Source: Zopfochytrium polystomum | Lineage: Eukaryota; Chytridiomycota; Chytridiomycetes; Chytridiales; Chytridiaceae | Direction: 5' to 3' | Length of the DNA: 14,259 nt | Assembly (NCBI GenBank): GCA_025765615.1 | Contig: JAIVFJ010000696.1 | Coordinates: forward strand, 1-14,259 | Part shown: positions 1 through 9,982 of the stretch, piece by piece | Numbering within the stretch: position 1 is the first letter of the stretch | Layout: every line of letters starts with the position of its first letter | Program-made: the position numbers and the translations under genes | Notes under the pieces: model-generated | Seen by the model: the letters and a program-made list of their open reading frames with translations, nothing else | The model's database searches: none | What the model was told of the DNA's origin: nothing

Positions 1-1
1 A

Positions 2-3000
2 GCAAATTTTATCTTCAAAGAAAGGGTGGAATTGAAAGATCTGGTTGCTGCATTGAGTCAGGAAACAACTGTGGATGAATTCTGGAACTTCTTTCTCAAA
101 GACGCCCCAGAAAATCAACTTGTCCGCCCTGACGACTACAATTACGGAAGAAATTTCATTCATGGTCCTTTTTGGATTTCTCTTTTATTGTCAAAGCTGT
201 CCATTGCTCCACCACCTCTCTTGGTAAGGCATTCACTGAGACTCTCCAGTCATCTTTGCAAACGCAGTTTTCACTAGGTGCTCGACAGTACCAAGAGGGA
301 TACTGTTCCCTCCACACCTGCCAATAAGAGGCGATTTGTTTGTGGATTCCTTCTCTGCTTACTTCCAACTTGTGGAATGACAGACCCCCTTTTTCGAAGG
401 TATTGAAGTTTGTCAAATTTCCTGCACAAAGACTTCGCGCTGAACATAGTTTAGGGCTGCATGTGCAAGTTGTGTATTTGCTTGCTTCAAATCAAATGCT
501 CTCTCTGTCGGAGTGATGCGGGGACTCTTAGAATACATCAGTCAGCAGATGCTTGGACACAAATACTGGAGTTTTCAACTGTAATCAAGAGGGTTCTCCT
601 ACTGCTGTATGTAATAGTTCTCTGCAGATCTGCTTTTGAAATTTTGAAGTTCATCTTGCGGCTGAAATTACCTGGGCTTTCACAAGCAATTGCATTTCAG
701 TATCTTGATGCGACCATTGACATTGCCTTCAACTCGCCCACTAGTATCATAAAAATTGGGGCCCTTCGACTCATCAAAGCATTACTTTTGGTGTTTCCTA
801 GTGGCCTCACAACAAAACTTGGGGAGATTCGAGATGTTGTCAGGAATCTTATTGTGGAAAATGATCAAGACGTTACACAGGCAGCTTCAGAAGTTTACCC
901 GCTAGTGTTTCGGTGTGTCTCCACCAACAATCATCAGGAATTCTATGGAAACTTGATGAGTGAAATAACAGCGCTAGAAAAGGCAGGAATCGAGGAGTTG
1001 GCTGATCCGCTGCTGTCATCATTGACAATGGAGCAGAAAGAAAGTAATATTATTCTTCGAGCAGTTATGGAGGAATGCAGCTTACAACATATTTTTAGGT
1101 GTCCTCTGTCACAATATTCAGGCATTGGGATCCATTCCCCTCCCCTCAACTGCTCTCAGTATCATAAAGGATTTGATTCAGTATTTGCCTGACATCAGGC
1201 CCAGAGTGCGTCACGCAGCCTTATCTGCAATAATTGCACAACTACCACATTTGGATAGTATGGAGAGCCCTGGTGTCATTTGGATGCTCCTTCCACTTGC
1301 AGCTGATGGATATCAGCCCACTCAACAAGCTTTCTATTCCTTTGTGCGAAAGGTGCCCTCAAGGCTTGAGCAAATCACAAGAGATATTGTCTCCTCATCC
1401 AGATGACAGTTATGTCATCAACGCCATGTAGGTGCTTGCTGATGACTTAAACTGTTATAATTTGTGTAAATAGGACCTGGGAGAGCTTTTGCTTGATGGA
1501 GCAGTGATCCATGCGAACTCAAGGGAACTTTTCTGGACCTCTTTGTGTTTGAACTGTCAGAGTTTCTACAAAGCACTTCCATCAGCTGTGAGTACATAAT
1601 GCTGTGCATCCATTTTTAATGTTTCTCACCAGTTTGTGGAGGACACTGCATTCCCGATATCCCTTAATTACTCAAGCACTGATGTCTGAAATCAAATCCT
1701 TATCAAAAGGAATGACAGGTACTGTGCCTGCCATGCACATCAGCCTGATTATGTACACACCTGGAATGCTTCCCTGACGCTCATCCGTGCAAGGTAATCT
1801 TGGTTAATGGGTTTCACAATGATATCAACTGAGCCAAATATTGCAAGGCGCCAGCACTGCTTGTCCTCTCTGAACTATCTTGCATTCATGACAGCATTAT
1901 GCCAGAGATAATGGGAATTCTTGTCAACTGCTTGAACAGGGACATGGCACCAGCAGATACTTGTATTATAGAAGCTGCTGTGCTTGGCTTAACAAATATT
2001 TGCGGTAAATGTGTCACAAAAAAAATAGTTCCCAACCTTACATTTTGCAGAGTACTCACCATCAGCGTTCAAGCAAGTTGTTGCAAAAGTAATCAGCTCT
2101 GGAGCTACAATGGAAGGAGAGCTGATTGGATTGTTATAATTGGATGGGGATGATCCGCGATTTTGCAGCGAATCGTGTGCCCGATCTTCTAAAGAAATAC
2201 TTGCCACTTGTATCAAATCAAAGATCCCCCACCCGGAAACGAATATGGTGCTTACACTTGTGTGGTGAGCTTTCACGACTCTAATTAATCTGTGTCTTCA
2301 ACACTAATTTAAAGCAAACTACTCTTTCAGTTGAACTTTCTGCTCTTGGAGCCACTGAAGAGGCTCCTCGACTCTTCGAATCAATCTTTAGTCTCTTGGA
2401 AGTCATTGAGGACGAGCCAACCCGCATTGAGATTTACTGTGCTCTGGCCAAAGTCATTGATGTGGTTGGACCCAAGGCACCCAGTCTTCCGAAAACTGAT
2501 GGGGAACTGCAGGAAGGGTCAGTGGAACTTGAATCTGGATTTGGAACTGCAAATAGGAATTCATGGAATTTGGCGAAGAAAGACGTGCACTTCGGATGAG
2601 ATCCTTGGCCCTATTTCGTGCTGTTGCCAAGGCACGTGGCTCCAAGATGAAATTGCATGGTTTTGCCTGCATTTCTTGGCTGATTCATTCACAAGAGGTT
2701 GAAAAATTGTTCTCCGAGGAGGTTGCGCTGACTCGCTGTGAAACACAGTTGCGGATGAAAGCGAAGGAGATCTTGCCTCACCGACACATTTTCAATATCC
2801 TCGTATTCAAAGCAGTCGGATGAGCAAGTTGCCGACTCCGGCCAGAAAAGTAATATCAATTCGCAAAGGTCGAGTAGGGAAAACTCCGTGAGTTCTCTAG
2901 CTCGTCATCGAGAGACTTGCAAACTGTCGTCCGTTCAAGCCTGGGTATAACAGCGTCAAATCAAAAGGAATGGAGGTTTGTGGTGCTTGATCCGTATTAT

Positions 3001-4860
3001 TGCAACCTAGGCTGACGTGTTACTAGTCCAGCACTACTTTGCAGATCACAGACACTCTCAATGCAGCTTATTTTGCATCGGATAGGCGGAAAAAGTTCAC
3101 AAATTACTATGGGCTCCCCGAGACAATGTTTACGTCTCGTCAGCAAGTCCCACCGATGACAGTTTTGGAGGTCATTAAAAGTCGATGCTTGAGCCTTCCC
3201 AATGCAGCGCAGGCATCTGAGAAAGCTCACGAGGTCTGGACCAGCTTTCTCTTTTGCATATTCTCAAACATTTGAAGCTGCTTGGGTTGGATATCAACAA
3301 CCATATTGGCGGATATATACAGTAAATTACTGAGGTATGCGAAGAGATCATGGAGACAATGTTTCAGCAAGTTGAAGAAGGTGAGCTCTACCAGTCACAT
3401 GCTTTTGTCAAAACTGTGGCATTACAGCTATCGGCACAAGCGACAGTAGTGAACCTTGGAAGGCTCAATTGATATCGAAGTGAAATCCATGCTGTGGATG
3501 TTATTGCAAACATGCTGTTCGCATATGATGGCCTCGGAGATAAAAACTCCAGCATTTGCCAAACGATTACAGCAGATCATCGAAGCCTGTACACAACAGA
3601 GCCTCGAGATACGGGAGGGCCTGTACCTGGAACTCGAAGAGACACTCTTCTTCTACAATGATTACCTTGATATTCCCATAACGTCTGAAGAAGAGTAAGA
3701 TTCAATGTCTGCGAACTGTGCATTCTCGACTAATGAAATAGCAGTACGGTAAAGTTCAAGAGTACAAGAAAGCCAAATGGAGGCAACTATGGAGATATTC
3801 AAGCTTGGACGATCGGACAAAATGTCGGCTCTTGATAAAACAAAAGTGACCTTGTGGAGATTCCTCGAGGAAAGGGTCGGTCTTTCTTTCGCTGTCACCA
3901 GTTACTTAGAGTTCTCAGAGCGCACAACTCCCGCAGTCTTACAATACTTGCGCTCCCCTCAACTGTGCGTTCCGGTTACGGCCTATTTTATGCCCTCTCG
4001 TCCGGCATGTGAAAAGCTTAGAAATTACTTTTATCGCTGACACGACTTTTGCTTTAATCAGTCGTGCTAGACGGACGAACAAACTCAGCACTTGGGTGTT
4101 CTCACAGTCATGCTTTCAAATGAGCATCGTGGCATCAGAATCACCGTTGTAGAGGCGATCTCAACTATAATTCGAATCCAGCGGGAAGTCGCGAACCGCG
4201 GAAAACTGGAAACAGAATTCAGTCTATAATAGCTCGCTTCCTGGAACTTCTGTCGAAATCAAAAAGAAACTTTGTTCAGAAGGGTGCGGCTTTAATTTCC
4301 TTTTTTCCGTTGTAAAATCTTTTTTTTTGGGGAACACTCATTTGCCTCAAGAAAGCCGATATCACTTGCCTTATGGCAGAGCTCGCAAACTTTTCCAGCG
4401 ACAAATCTACGCGTATGCAAGTCTTAAGGGAACTGGTTTCCCTGTGGCGAGATCAGGATAGCGAAGTTCGCATCGCTGCTTGAAGATGACGAAAATGCTC
4501 GGGGAAAATGAAATGCCCAGAGGTATTTGAAGGAGTTCAACCTCGAAAGTGAAGGAAGTAAGTGGATGAAGGCCTCCCTCCGTTCTTTCCTTTCTTTTGT
4601 TCTTACTCCTGGCCCGTCTTTCCGCCAGCCCCCGCCAGCCGAAGACAGCCCGCCGAGCCTGATCCGCGAGGTCGCTGCCCTTCTGAACGGACCGCGAATA
4701 CCTCGAGAAGACCTAGCTCCAGGACAGTCCTGGCTCTGAGCTGGCCGCACGCCTCAGCTGTGGCCAGTTGCTCGCGTTGAAGGAGCGCTGTGAGCCGAGG
4801 ATACAAAGAGGGATTGCCCAGCCGCATATTCCAAAAATATGGTGTCAACAATTTTCATAG
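2..4860 (+). CDS. Large HEAT-like helical-repeat protein, 3' part (5' end outside window)
   Basis: I do not recognise the family. The coding pieces are amphipathic helix pairs typical of alpha-solenoid (HEAT/ARM) proteins, for example RPRVRHAALSAIIAQL near 1200-1250, EEAPRLFESIFSLLEVIEDE near 2355-2415, ERRALRMRSLALFRAVAKAR near 2578-2637 and DSEVRIAA near 4458-4483. These suggest a scaffold or adaptor role; that is inference. Supported introns include 224-267, about 1428-1473, about 1588-1632, 2005-2050, 2265-2330 and 4558-4638. The last has donor GTAAGT, a long pyrimidine tract and a CAG acceptor, and it joins phase 1 to phase 1. The final exon is 4639-4860, ending at TAG 4858-4860, after one extra base near 4729-4732. 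Several further frame changes (near 520, 634, 1072, 1395, 4220 and 4485) fragment the reading. Sections 1640-1850 and 2820-3460 remain unresolved. The gene stops 56 bp before the V-ATPase start codon. A distant likeness to maestro-type HEAT proteins is possible but unproven. Confidence 0.6.
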
Positions 4861-4916
4861 CAAAGAGAAAAACACAAAAGAAACAGTAATTCTTCCAAGT
4901 CAGCAAGAACGCGGAG

Positions 4917-6129
4917 ATGGCGACGCAGGGACGAGCTCATCAACGACAACGAGGTCGCGGGCCGGAGAGTGAACAAGATGGTAATGCCGAGCCCGTCACA
5001 ACACCCTTCCCCACTTCGCGTCTCGTACTTTGATTTGCTGCTGCCTGACGGTCGCAGATCGCCCGACCTCCCTCACACCGCTTGCGGATCGGTTCCAGTC
5101 AGTCCTCGTCCGCGCCCCCGATCTGCCTCGCTGCCGCGCCACGCGACTTTCGATCCATTCACAATTTCGAGTGCCATGCTATTCTTACCCAGTCGTGTGT
5201 TAGGTATCGTTCATCAAACAGGAGGCTCTGGAGAAAGCACGAGAGATCAAAGTGAAGGTATGAGGCTGGCTGAAACTGTGTTTGAAACTTTGCGACTTTG
5301 CTGATCATTCCCGATTGAGCAGGCGGACGAAGAATTCAACATTGAGAAAGCAAAGCTCGTTCGACAGGAGACCATTGCAATCGAAGCGTTTTACCAAAAA
5401 AAAGATGAAACAAGCGGAAGTCGCGCGAAAGATGTGAGTCGAACAGATGTATGTTAGCCTCCGTTGCTGAAGTGTAAGGTGCTGTCCAGTGCCCAATCGA
5501 AACCACGTCAACAAGAACCGGTTGCGCATCCTGCAGGCGAGACAGCAAGCTTTGAACGACGTATTTCAGGAAGCTCGCGGCCAGCTTACTTCCATCTGCC
5601 ATGACAAGGCGAAGTACGCGGCTTTGCTGAAGAACCTCCTGCTGCAGGTATATTTCGGCAGACCCCGTTTGCAACCATGTTTGACGCAGCCATGATCGGC
5701 AGGGCTTCTTCCAACTCATGGAGCCAAATGTCTCAGTTCAGTGCCGGAAAGTGGATCTGGACCTGGTGAAAACCGCGATCACGGAAGCGAAGGCAGCGTA
5801 CAAGGAGAAACTCAAGGCTGACCTTGAGGTCAAGATCGACCCTGCCAACCCATTGCCCGATTCGAGGTTTTTGAATTTTCTAGTCCTTGCGATGGGCTGC
5901 TAACAGTGAACGTTACCCCAGCGCCGGAGGGGTCATCGTTTCCGGCAAGGAAGACAGAATTCGTGTCAACAATACCCTGGAGAATCGTTTGGAACTGCTA
6001 ACTGACATTGTAAGGACCGGGTCATTTTATGCTGGCCAAACTGTTTCTCACTAGCTTTGGAAATAGATGCTGCCAGACATTCGCATCATGATGTTTGGCC
6101 TTTCTCAATCTCGTGCATTCCTTAGCTGA
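4917..6129 (+). CDS. VMA4: V-type proton ATPase subunit E, seven exons
   Basis: Subunit E forms, with subunit G, the peripheral stalks that hold the V1 catalytic head to the membrane sector of the vacuolar proton pump. Exons: 4917-4980, 5204-5257, 5323-5433, 5490-5647, 5703-5866, 5922-6009, 6067-6129. All junctions are GT-AG and phase-consistent. Removing three apparent extra bases (in GGG 4928-4930, the A-run 5396-5403 and AAA 5500-5502) gives 699 nt, or 232 residues plus stop, close to the usual length of about 226-233. Family hallmarks are the N-terminal FIKQEALEKAREIKVK followed by ADEEFNIEKAKLVRQ, a KKMKQAEVARKIAQS stretch, NKNRLRILQARQQAL, GGVIV and the C-terminal LPDIR..MFG. The ATG at 4917 has a favourable purine at -3 and G at +4. 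The DELINDNEV stretch has no in-frame ATG unless the GGG base is discounted or an unseen upstream exon exists. Family identity is very secure; the exact N-terminus is less so. Confidence 0.95.
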
Positions 6130-6141
6130 ACAGAGCAACAA

Positions 6142-6147
6142 AATAAA
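6142..6147 (+). promoter_or_regulatory. Probable polyadenylation signal of the V-ATPase E gene
   Basis: A canonical AATAAA lies 13 bases after the TGA stop (6127-6129), inside the 77-bp gap before the next start codon. Its place suggests 3' end formation of the V-ATPase E transcript. The gap must also hold at least part of the promoter of the downstream gene. Confidence 0.45.
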
Positions 6148-6206
6148 CATTTACTTGCGTGTGGTGGCATTCAAACATTCATTTTTTTAATCTAAATCGC
6201 GAAGAC

Positions 6207-8646
6207 ATGCCCAAGAGCAGAGACACTTACAGACGACTCGAAGAAGGGGACACGGAGGGCGTGATCCGAACGAAGTTTGAGAGCCTTCACGGCCTAGACG
6301 ACAGTACAGATGACTCGCGGAGAACCTCGCTTCAAAGCAAACGTGGGTGTGACGGAAGCCTCGCTCCAGGGCTGGTGCTAATCAACTATTGCAGACGACT
6401 CGTTCGCGTCCATTATCGGCGGCGACTTGGGCCTCGCGGGGAAAGCCTCAGCAGCGCGCAAACAAACTCACTCCACTCTGAGTATGTGTTTCGCGCTTCG
6501 TGTTTGGTCATCTCGACGTAGTGTAGCCTGACTTTTGGGGCCAATCCGCACAGCCAGCAAACTACTATACAACTACGTCAAATCGCGCGGTGAAGAATGG
6601 AAGCCGTCGAGCGGAACATCACATTGTGGGCAAAGACTGGCGGACTCTTACGAAAGCGCGATTCTGTACGGTCTGGCGGCATCACTGCTCCGGTAAGATG
6701 ACTTTTTGAGGTCGCGCAACACCTTCCCAGTCGCCACTCTCCTTACAATACCGTCCGTGAACCCTGTACACGAAGTTACGGTGCGCCCATATACCGAGTC
6801 GAGAGGCGCGTACTCGACGCTGCAATTGGCGTGGGGTTGACCACCTCTGTCATGTGCCAGCCAAACCAAATGCTGATCACTTTTGGCGAAGGAAACGCTC
6901 CAACATCCTACTCGCACCTTCTTCACCAAGATCCCCGCGTCCATGAATATGGGAAAGCTCCAAGAAGTCGACGAAATTGCGCGGCGGTGCTGCCGTCTCG
7001 TGAGACTGCGAAGTGTGGGCGAAACCACCTCCAAACAAGTCAGTCACCCGGCTGAGTTCCCACTGGAGGTTGAAATCGAAGGAACTGAGGAAACGAGACG
7101 ATCAGAAGAACCAAATGGTGGTGCAGATGACGCAGCCGTGTATGGCAGGCAACCGGCGGAACCGCCGCACCGGCTGTCGACAAAATCACCCACTTTGGAC
7201 GCTTGGGACGAGGAGTCTGTGACGGGTGAGAGTCCCAGTCAGGGAACAGCGAAACCTCGCACGGAGCAGCACCGACCTTCCAGCGGACACAAAAGGCTGC
7301 ACGCGGGCGACAGCCTCACCTCGGCAAAGGAGCTACCGCGCCAGGGGTCGAACGGCGGCGACCCGCCGTCGCGTCCGGCCCATATCGACGACGAAATCAC
7401 GTCGATCCTGCACACCCTCGACGAAGTCATCACACGTCCGCCGCACCACCCGATCCTCCGCGGCATCCTGACGAACGCCGTGTCGGCGACGTGCATCTGC
7501 ATGCTGAGCTTCTACGGCACGCCCGGCGACGCGCTGTGCGCGCTGGTCATTGGCGCGCTGGCCGGCGCCATGATCCAGATCGGCGACCGCGTCAGCTCCC
7601 AGGGCGTCGCGGAGCTGCTGGTGGCCCTGGTCGTGTCGGCCTGCGCCCGCATCGCGGAGAGGCTGTGGCCGGGGAACTGGCCGCTGGTGTTTGCCCCGGG
7701 ACAGGCGGCGTACGCGAACGAAACGGCGCCTGCGTCCGTGTGGGCGACGGTACCCTTTGTGACCGCGAACACGACGGAGACCGGCGCGGGATCGGTCGGG
7801 CAAGCCGCGTGGTACGACGGGATCCACGTTTGTCACAACTCGTTTGTGGTGGGGTTGCATGGTGCAACTGCTGCCGGGCCTTCAGATCACTCTTGGCATG
7901 CTCGAGCTGTCTTCTTCGCCAGTGTCGGGCTCTGTTCGCATGTTTCAAAGCTTTATTCGCAGTCTCAAGCTCGGCTACGGAATCAATATGGGGTCGAAGC
8001 TCGGCGTTTGGATACTGGAGACTTTGCTGGACGTTGACCGAGCCGAATGGGCACTGCTCCAGGACGGGCTGGGTCCTCAGTGCCCTCAGCTCCCCACCTC
8101 GACGAGTTTACTTACGGACCTTTCCTCGTTGTGGCGGATTGCATTTTTTGTCCCACTTCACGTCTCTCAGTTGATCCAGTTCAGGTCAAACAGAAAGCAG
8201 TGGGTGCCGATGACGGTGGCGTCCCTGTCGTGTTTCGTGACCTTCTACCTTGCGCGCATGGAGTTTTCGCCAGACATCGCTTCTGCAGCTGCAGCTTTTG
8301 TCCTGGCTATTGTTGCCAACATGTGGGCACTGAGCAAAAAACGACGTCGCCATTGCCTCAATAGTAGCTGGTATGTACTCTTTCGACTTGATTCGGCAAT
8401 TCAAGTTAATTTTTTTTGTTTTCTCTTTGGATGCGCACAGGCGTCTCCTGGCTTGTACCGGGACAACTGGCAGTCCGGAGCGCGACGCAAGCTTTGGCGT
8501 TCGATACTGCGGCTTCGAGCGGAGGCACAACGTTTGGTATTGGAATGATTCTAAGGGCGATGGCCATCGCCATCGGCATATACATGGCCAATATCGCTGT
8601 CCACCCGATAAGCTCAAACTTCGAGGACAAGATATTGACCATTTGA
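6207..8646 (+). CDS. ThrE/DUF1212 (Prm10-like) multi-pass membrane protein, putative amino-acid exporter
   Basis: Members of this family export threonine and serine in bacteria; fungal members (yeast Prm10) are membrane proteins of unclear substrate. Exons: 6207-6342, 6395-6481, 6554-6692, 6776-8370, 8441-8646; introns of 52, 72, 83 and 70 bp join in phase. Discounting three extra bases (near 6893-6910, GGGG 7851-7854, A-run 8336-8341) gives 2160 nt, or 719 residues. The N-terminal soluble ThrE domain starts about residue 95 with YESAILYGLAASLLR and the hallmark GAPIYRVE (123-130), then MNMGKLQEVDEIARR. The membrane domain runs from about 347 to the end: ILRGILTNAVSATCICMLSF, LLPGLQITLGMLE (485-497), SGSVRMF, then a C-terminal LVPG-containing set of helices. 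Odd points are a hydrophilic, low-complexity insert (about 200-322) inside the soluble domain and a long loop (about 420-470). The start is the first ATG of an open exon. A fungal-type helix pair (FFVPLHVSQLIQF) supports a eukaryotic Prm10 lineage. Confidence 0.9.
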
Positions 8647-8973
8647 AAACTTAGCATAGAACTCGTGAAAATGCCGTGTCTATGAATGGGAAAGTGCAAT
8701 CACAGTATATTAAAAAATAATCGACTGTCGCAACGCAAACTCCTTCTCAGCGTCTCAGTCACCACCTCGAAGGCGAACACCGGACGCACTCATTCTTACA
8801 GTCCAGCGGGCGCCCGCCGACGCCACCAATGCTGTGATCCTCATTTTTCGCCCACATACATCCAGCACATTTCCGGCTTGAGCTTCTGCTGCTTGTTTCG
8901 ACAAAGCTCGACCGCCTCTCGGCAGCGGCACGAGCAACGACGGCCGCGACCATTGCGAGTGTCAACAAGTTGA
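8647..8973. other. Intergenic 3'-3' region between convergent genes
   Basis: This gap separates the TGA of the ThrE-like gene (8644-8646) from the stop of the minus-strand gene (8974-8976). It holds an A-rich stretch (8709-8719) that may serve 3' end formation, but no canonical AATAAA on either strand. Short open frames here start at non-ATG codons or lack any recognisable protein character. Confidence 0.4.
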
Positions 8974-9646
8974 TCACAGTTTGTCGGTATCGATCATTGT
9001 AACAGATTCGTCCTCGTTCCCAAAGCGACTTTCATGGTCGTGAGCTGCGGCTAATTCCAGTTGAAATGCGAGATGTTGACAATGAGCTCCTAAGTGCTCA
9101 CCAGCTCTCTGCATTCCTTCCAGCCTGGTGGATTTTCCCATGGGTCGCTTGCACCAAGGAGTTTGTTCTGTTGGCTCTGCTGAACAACTTTATACCCTCG
9201 TGACAAAGGTAACAGCACGCTTTGACTTAAACTGTGGAGTAGATCTGCTGATGCCGTTTCCCACTACACCGTCCTTGACGAGCCTTGACAGAGCGAGCTC
9301 TGAGTGAATGCCAACCATGTACTTCGTGTTGGTATAATCCTCAATACGCTGAATCCGCTCCCGGGGTGACTGTGTAGTCCCGAGTATCTTCCGCTTCTGA
9401 CTTACACTTGTCGATGTAAATGTCGCATATGTCAGAGCAGCGGAGCTGATCTGCAAACCTCCTGATTGTGACCTCCCACGGGAGAGTTGTAAATTGGTGT
9501 GAACTTGCTTGCACAAGCTCGATGGACGTAACGTCAAATGCACTGAGGATCGACTTGTAGGGTTCCACGTTGGCCACCTTGCAAAAGTGGGCTGCGAACC
9601 CAGTGCCAGGGATATCTTCCTCATGTGTTGCAACTAGACCGGGTCA
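8974..9646 (-). CDS. Unrecognised minus-strand gene (hypothetical protein)
   Basis: No family recognised. On the minus strand three open stretches follow one another in successive frames: about 9644-9344 (contains HEEDIPGTGFAAHFCKVANV and LPWEVTIRRFADQLR), 9359-9195 (ERIQRIEDYTNTKYMVGIHS and LALSRLVKDG) and 9195-9105 (YKVVQQSQQNKLLGASDPWE). Each step fits one extra base, in the CCCGGGG at 9360-9366 and the CCC at 9195-9197. The C-terminus probably ends in DESVTMIDTDKL at the stop 8974-8976. The link across 9050-9105 is unclear: either a roughly 51-bp intron (GTGAGC to ATTAG) or further frame shifts. An in-frame TGA bounds the 5' side at 9644-9646, and no in-frame ATG follows it, so a first exon may lie further upstream. 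The composition is mixed and soluble, with no obvious membrane segment or signal peptide. Confidence 0.45.
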
Positions 9647-9982
9647 CTGACTGCAGAGCTGCAGGTTAGAGTGCTCGGTACACGCTCTTGCACAGCTTCC
9701 GCCCTGCATTTGCTGCGCCCTGCTCTGGGCGTAGACTGCCGCGATCATCCTTGCTTGGGTCAGTCGGCACTGCCGTCGTGGCATGCTCTCACGCCCGAGT
9801 GGAACAGCTGCAAATTCTCGCCCGCTGCGCCGGTCATTCTGTCCGAACGTTGTGAGTCCAACATCACTTATTGCAAACTTTCTAATAACACTTATGTAAA
9901 AAATATTTAGAATTTGTGTGTTTTTTGTGTGTTTCCCATCTCCGGACAACAAGTCCGAACGTCGTCGTCACTCCGGAGGAAG
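9647..9982. other. Divergent upstream region between minus-strand gene and MYND gene
   Basis: This gap should hold the promoters of two divergent genes and possibly a 5' exon of the minus-strand gene. A T/GT-rich stretch at 9917-9940 precedes the MYND start by about 45 bp. Open frames exist on both strands, but none shows recognisable protein features. Confidence 0.35.

Noticed and set aside
156..416. Minus-strand frame of 86 codons near the left edge
   Set aside because: The plus strand offers a phase-consistent intron (224-267) joining coding sequence continuous with the helical-repeat gene; the minus frame has no supporting context.
7333..7860. Long minus-strand Arg-rich frame
   Set aside because: It is a GC-driven shadow of the ThrE-like exon 4, which carries clear family motifs on the plus strand.
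8759..8977. Minus-strand frame resembling a signal peptide followed by a Cys-rich tail
   Set aside because: It has no ATG (a GTG opens it), it overlaps the end of the better-supported minus-strand gene, and the tail matches no known secreted family.
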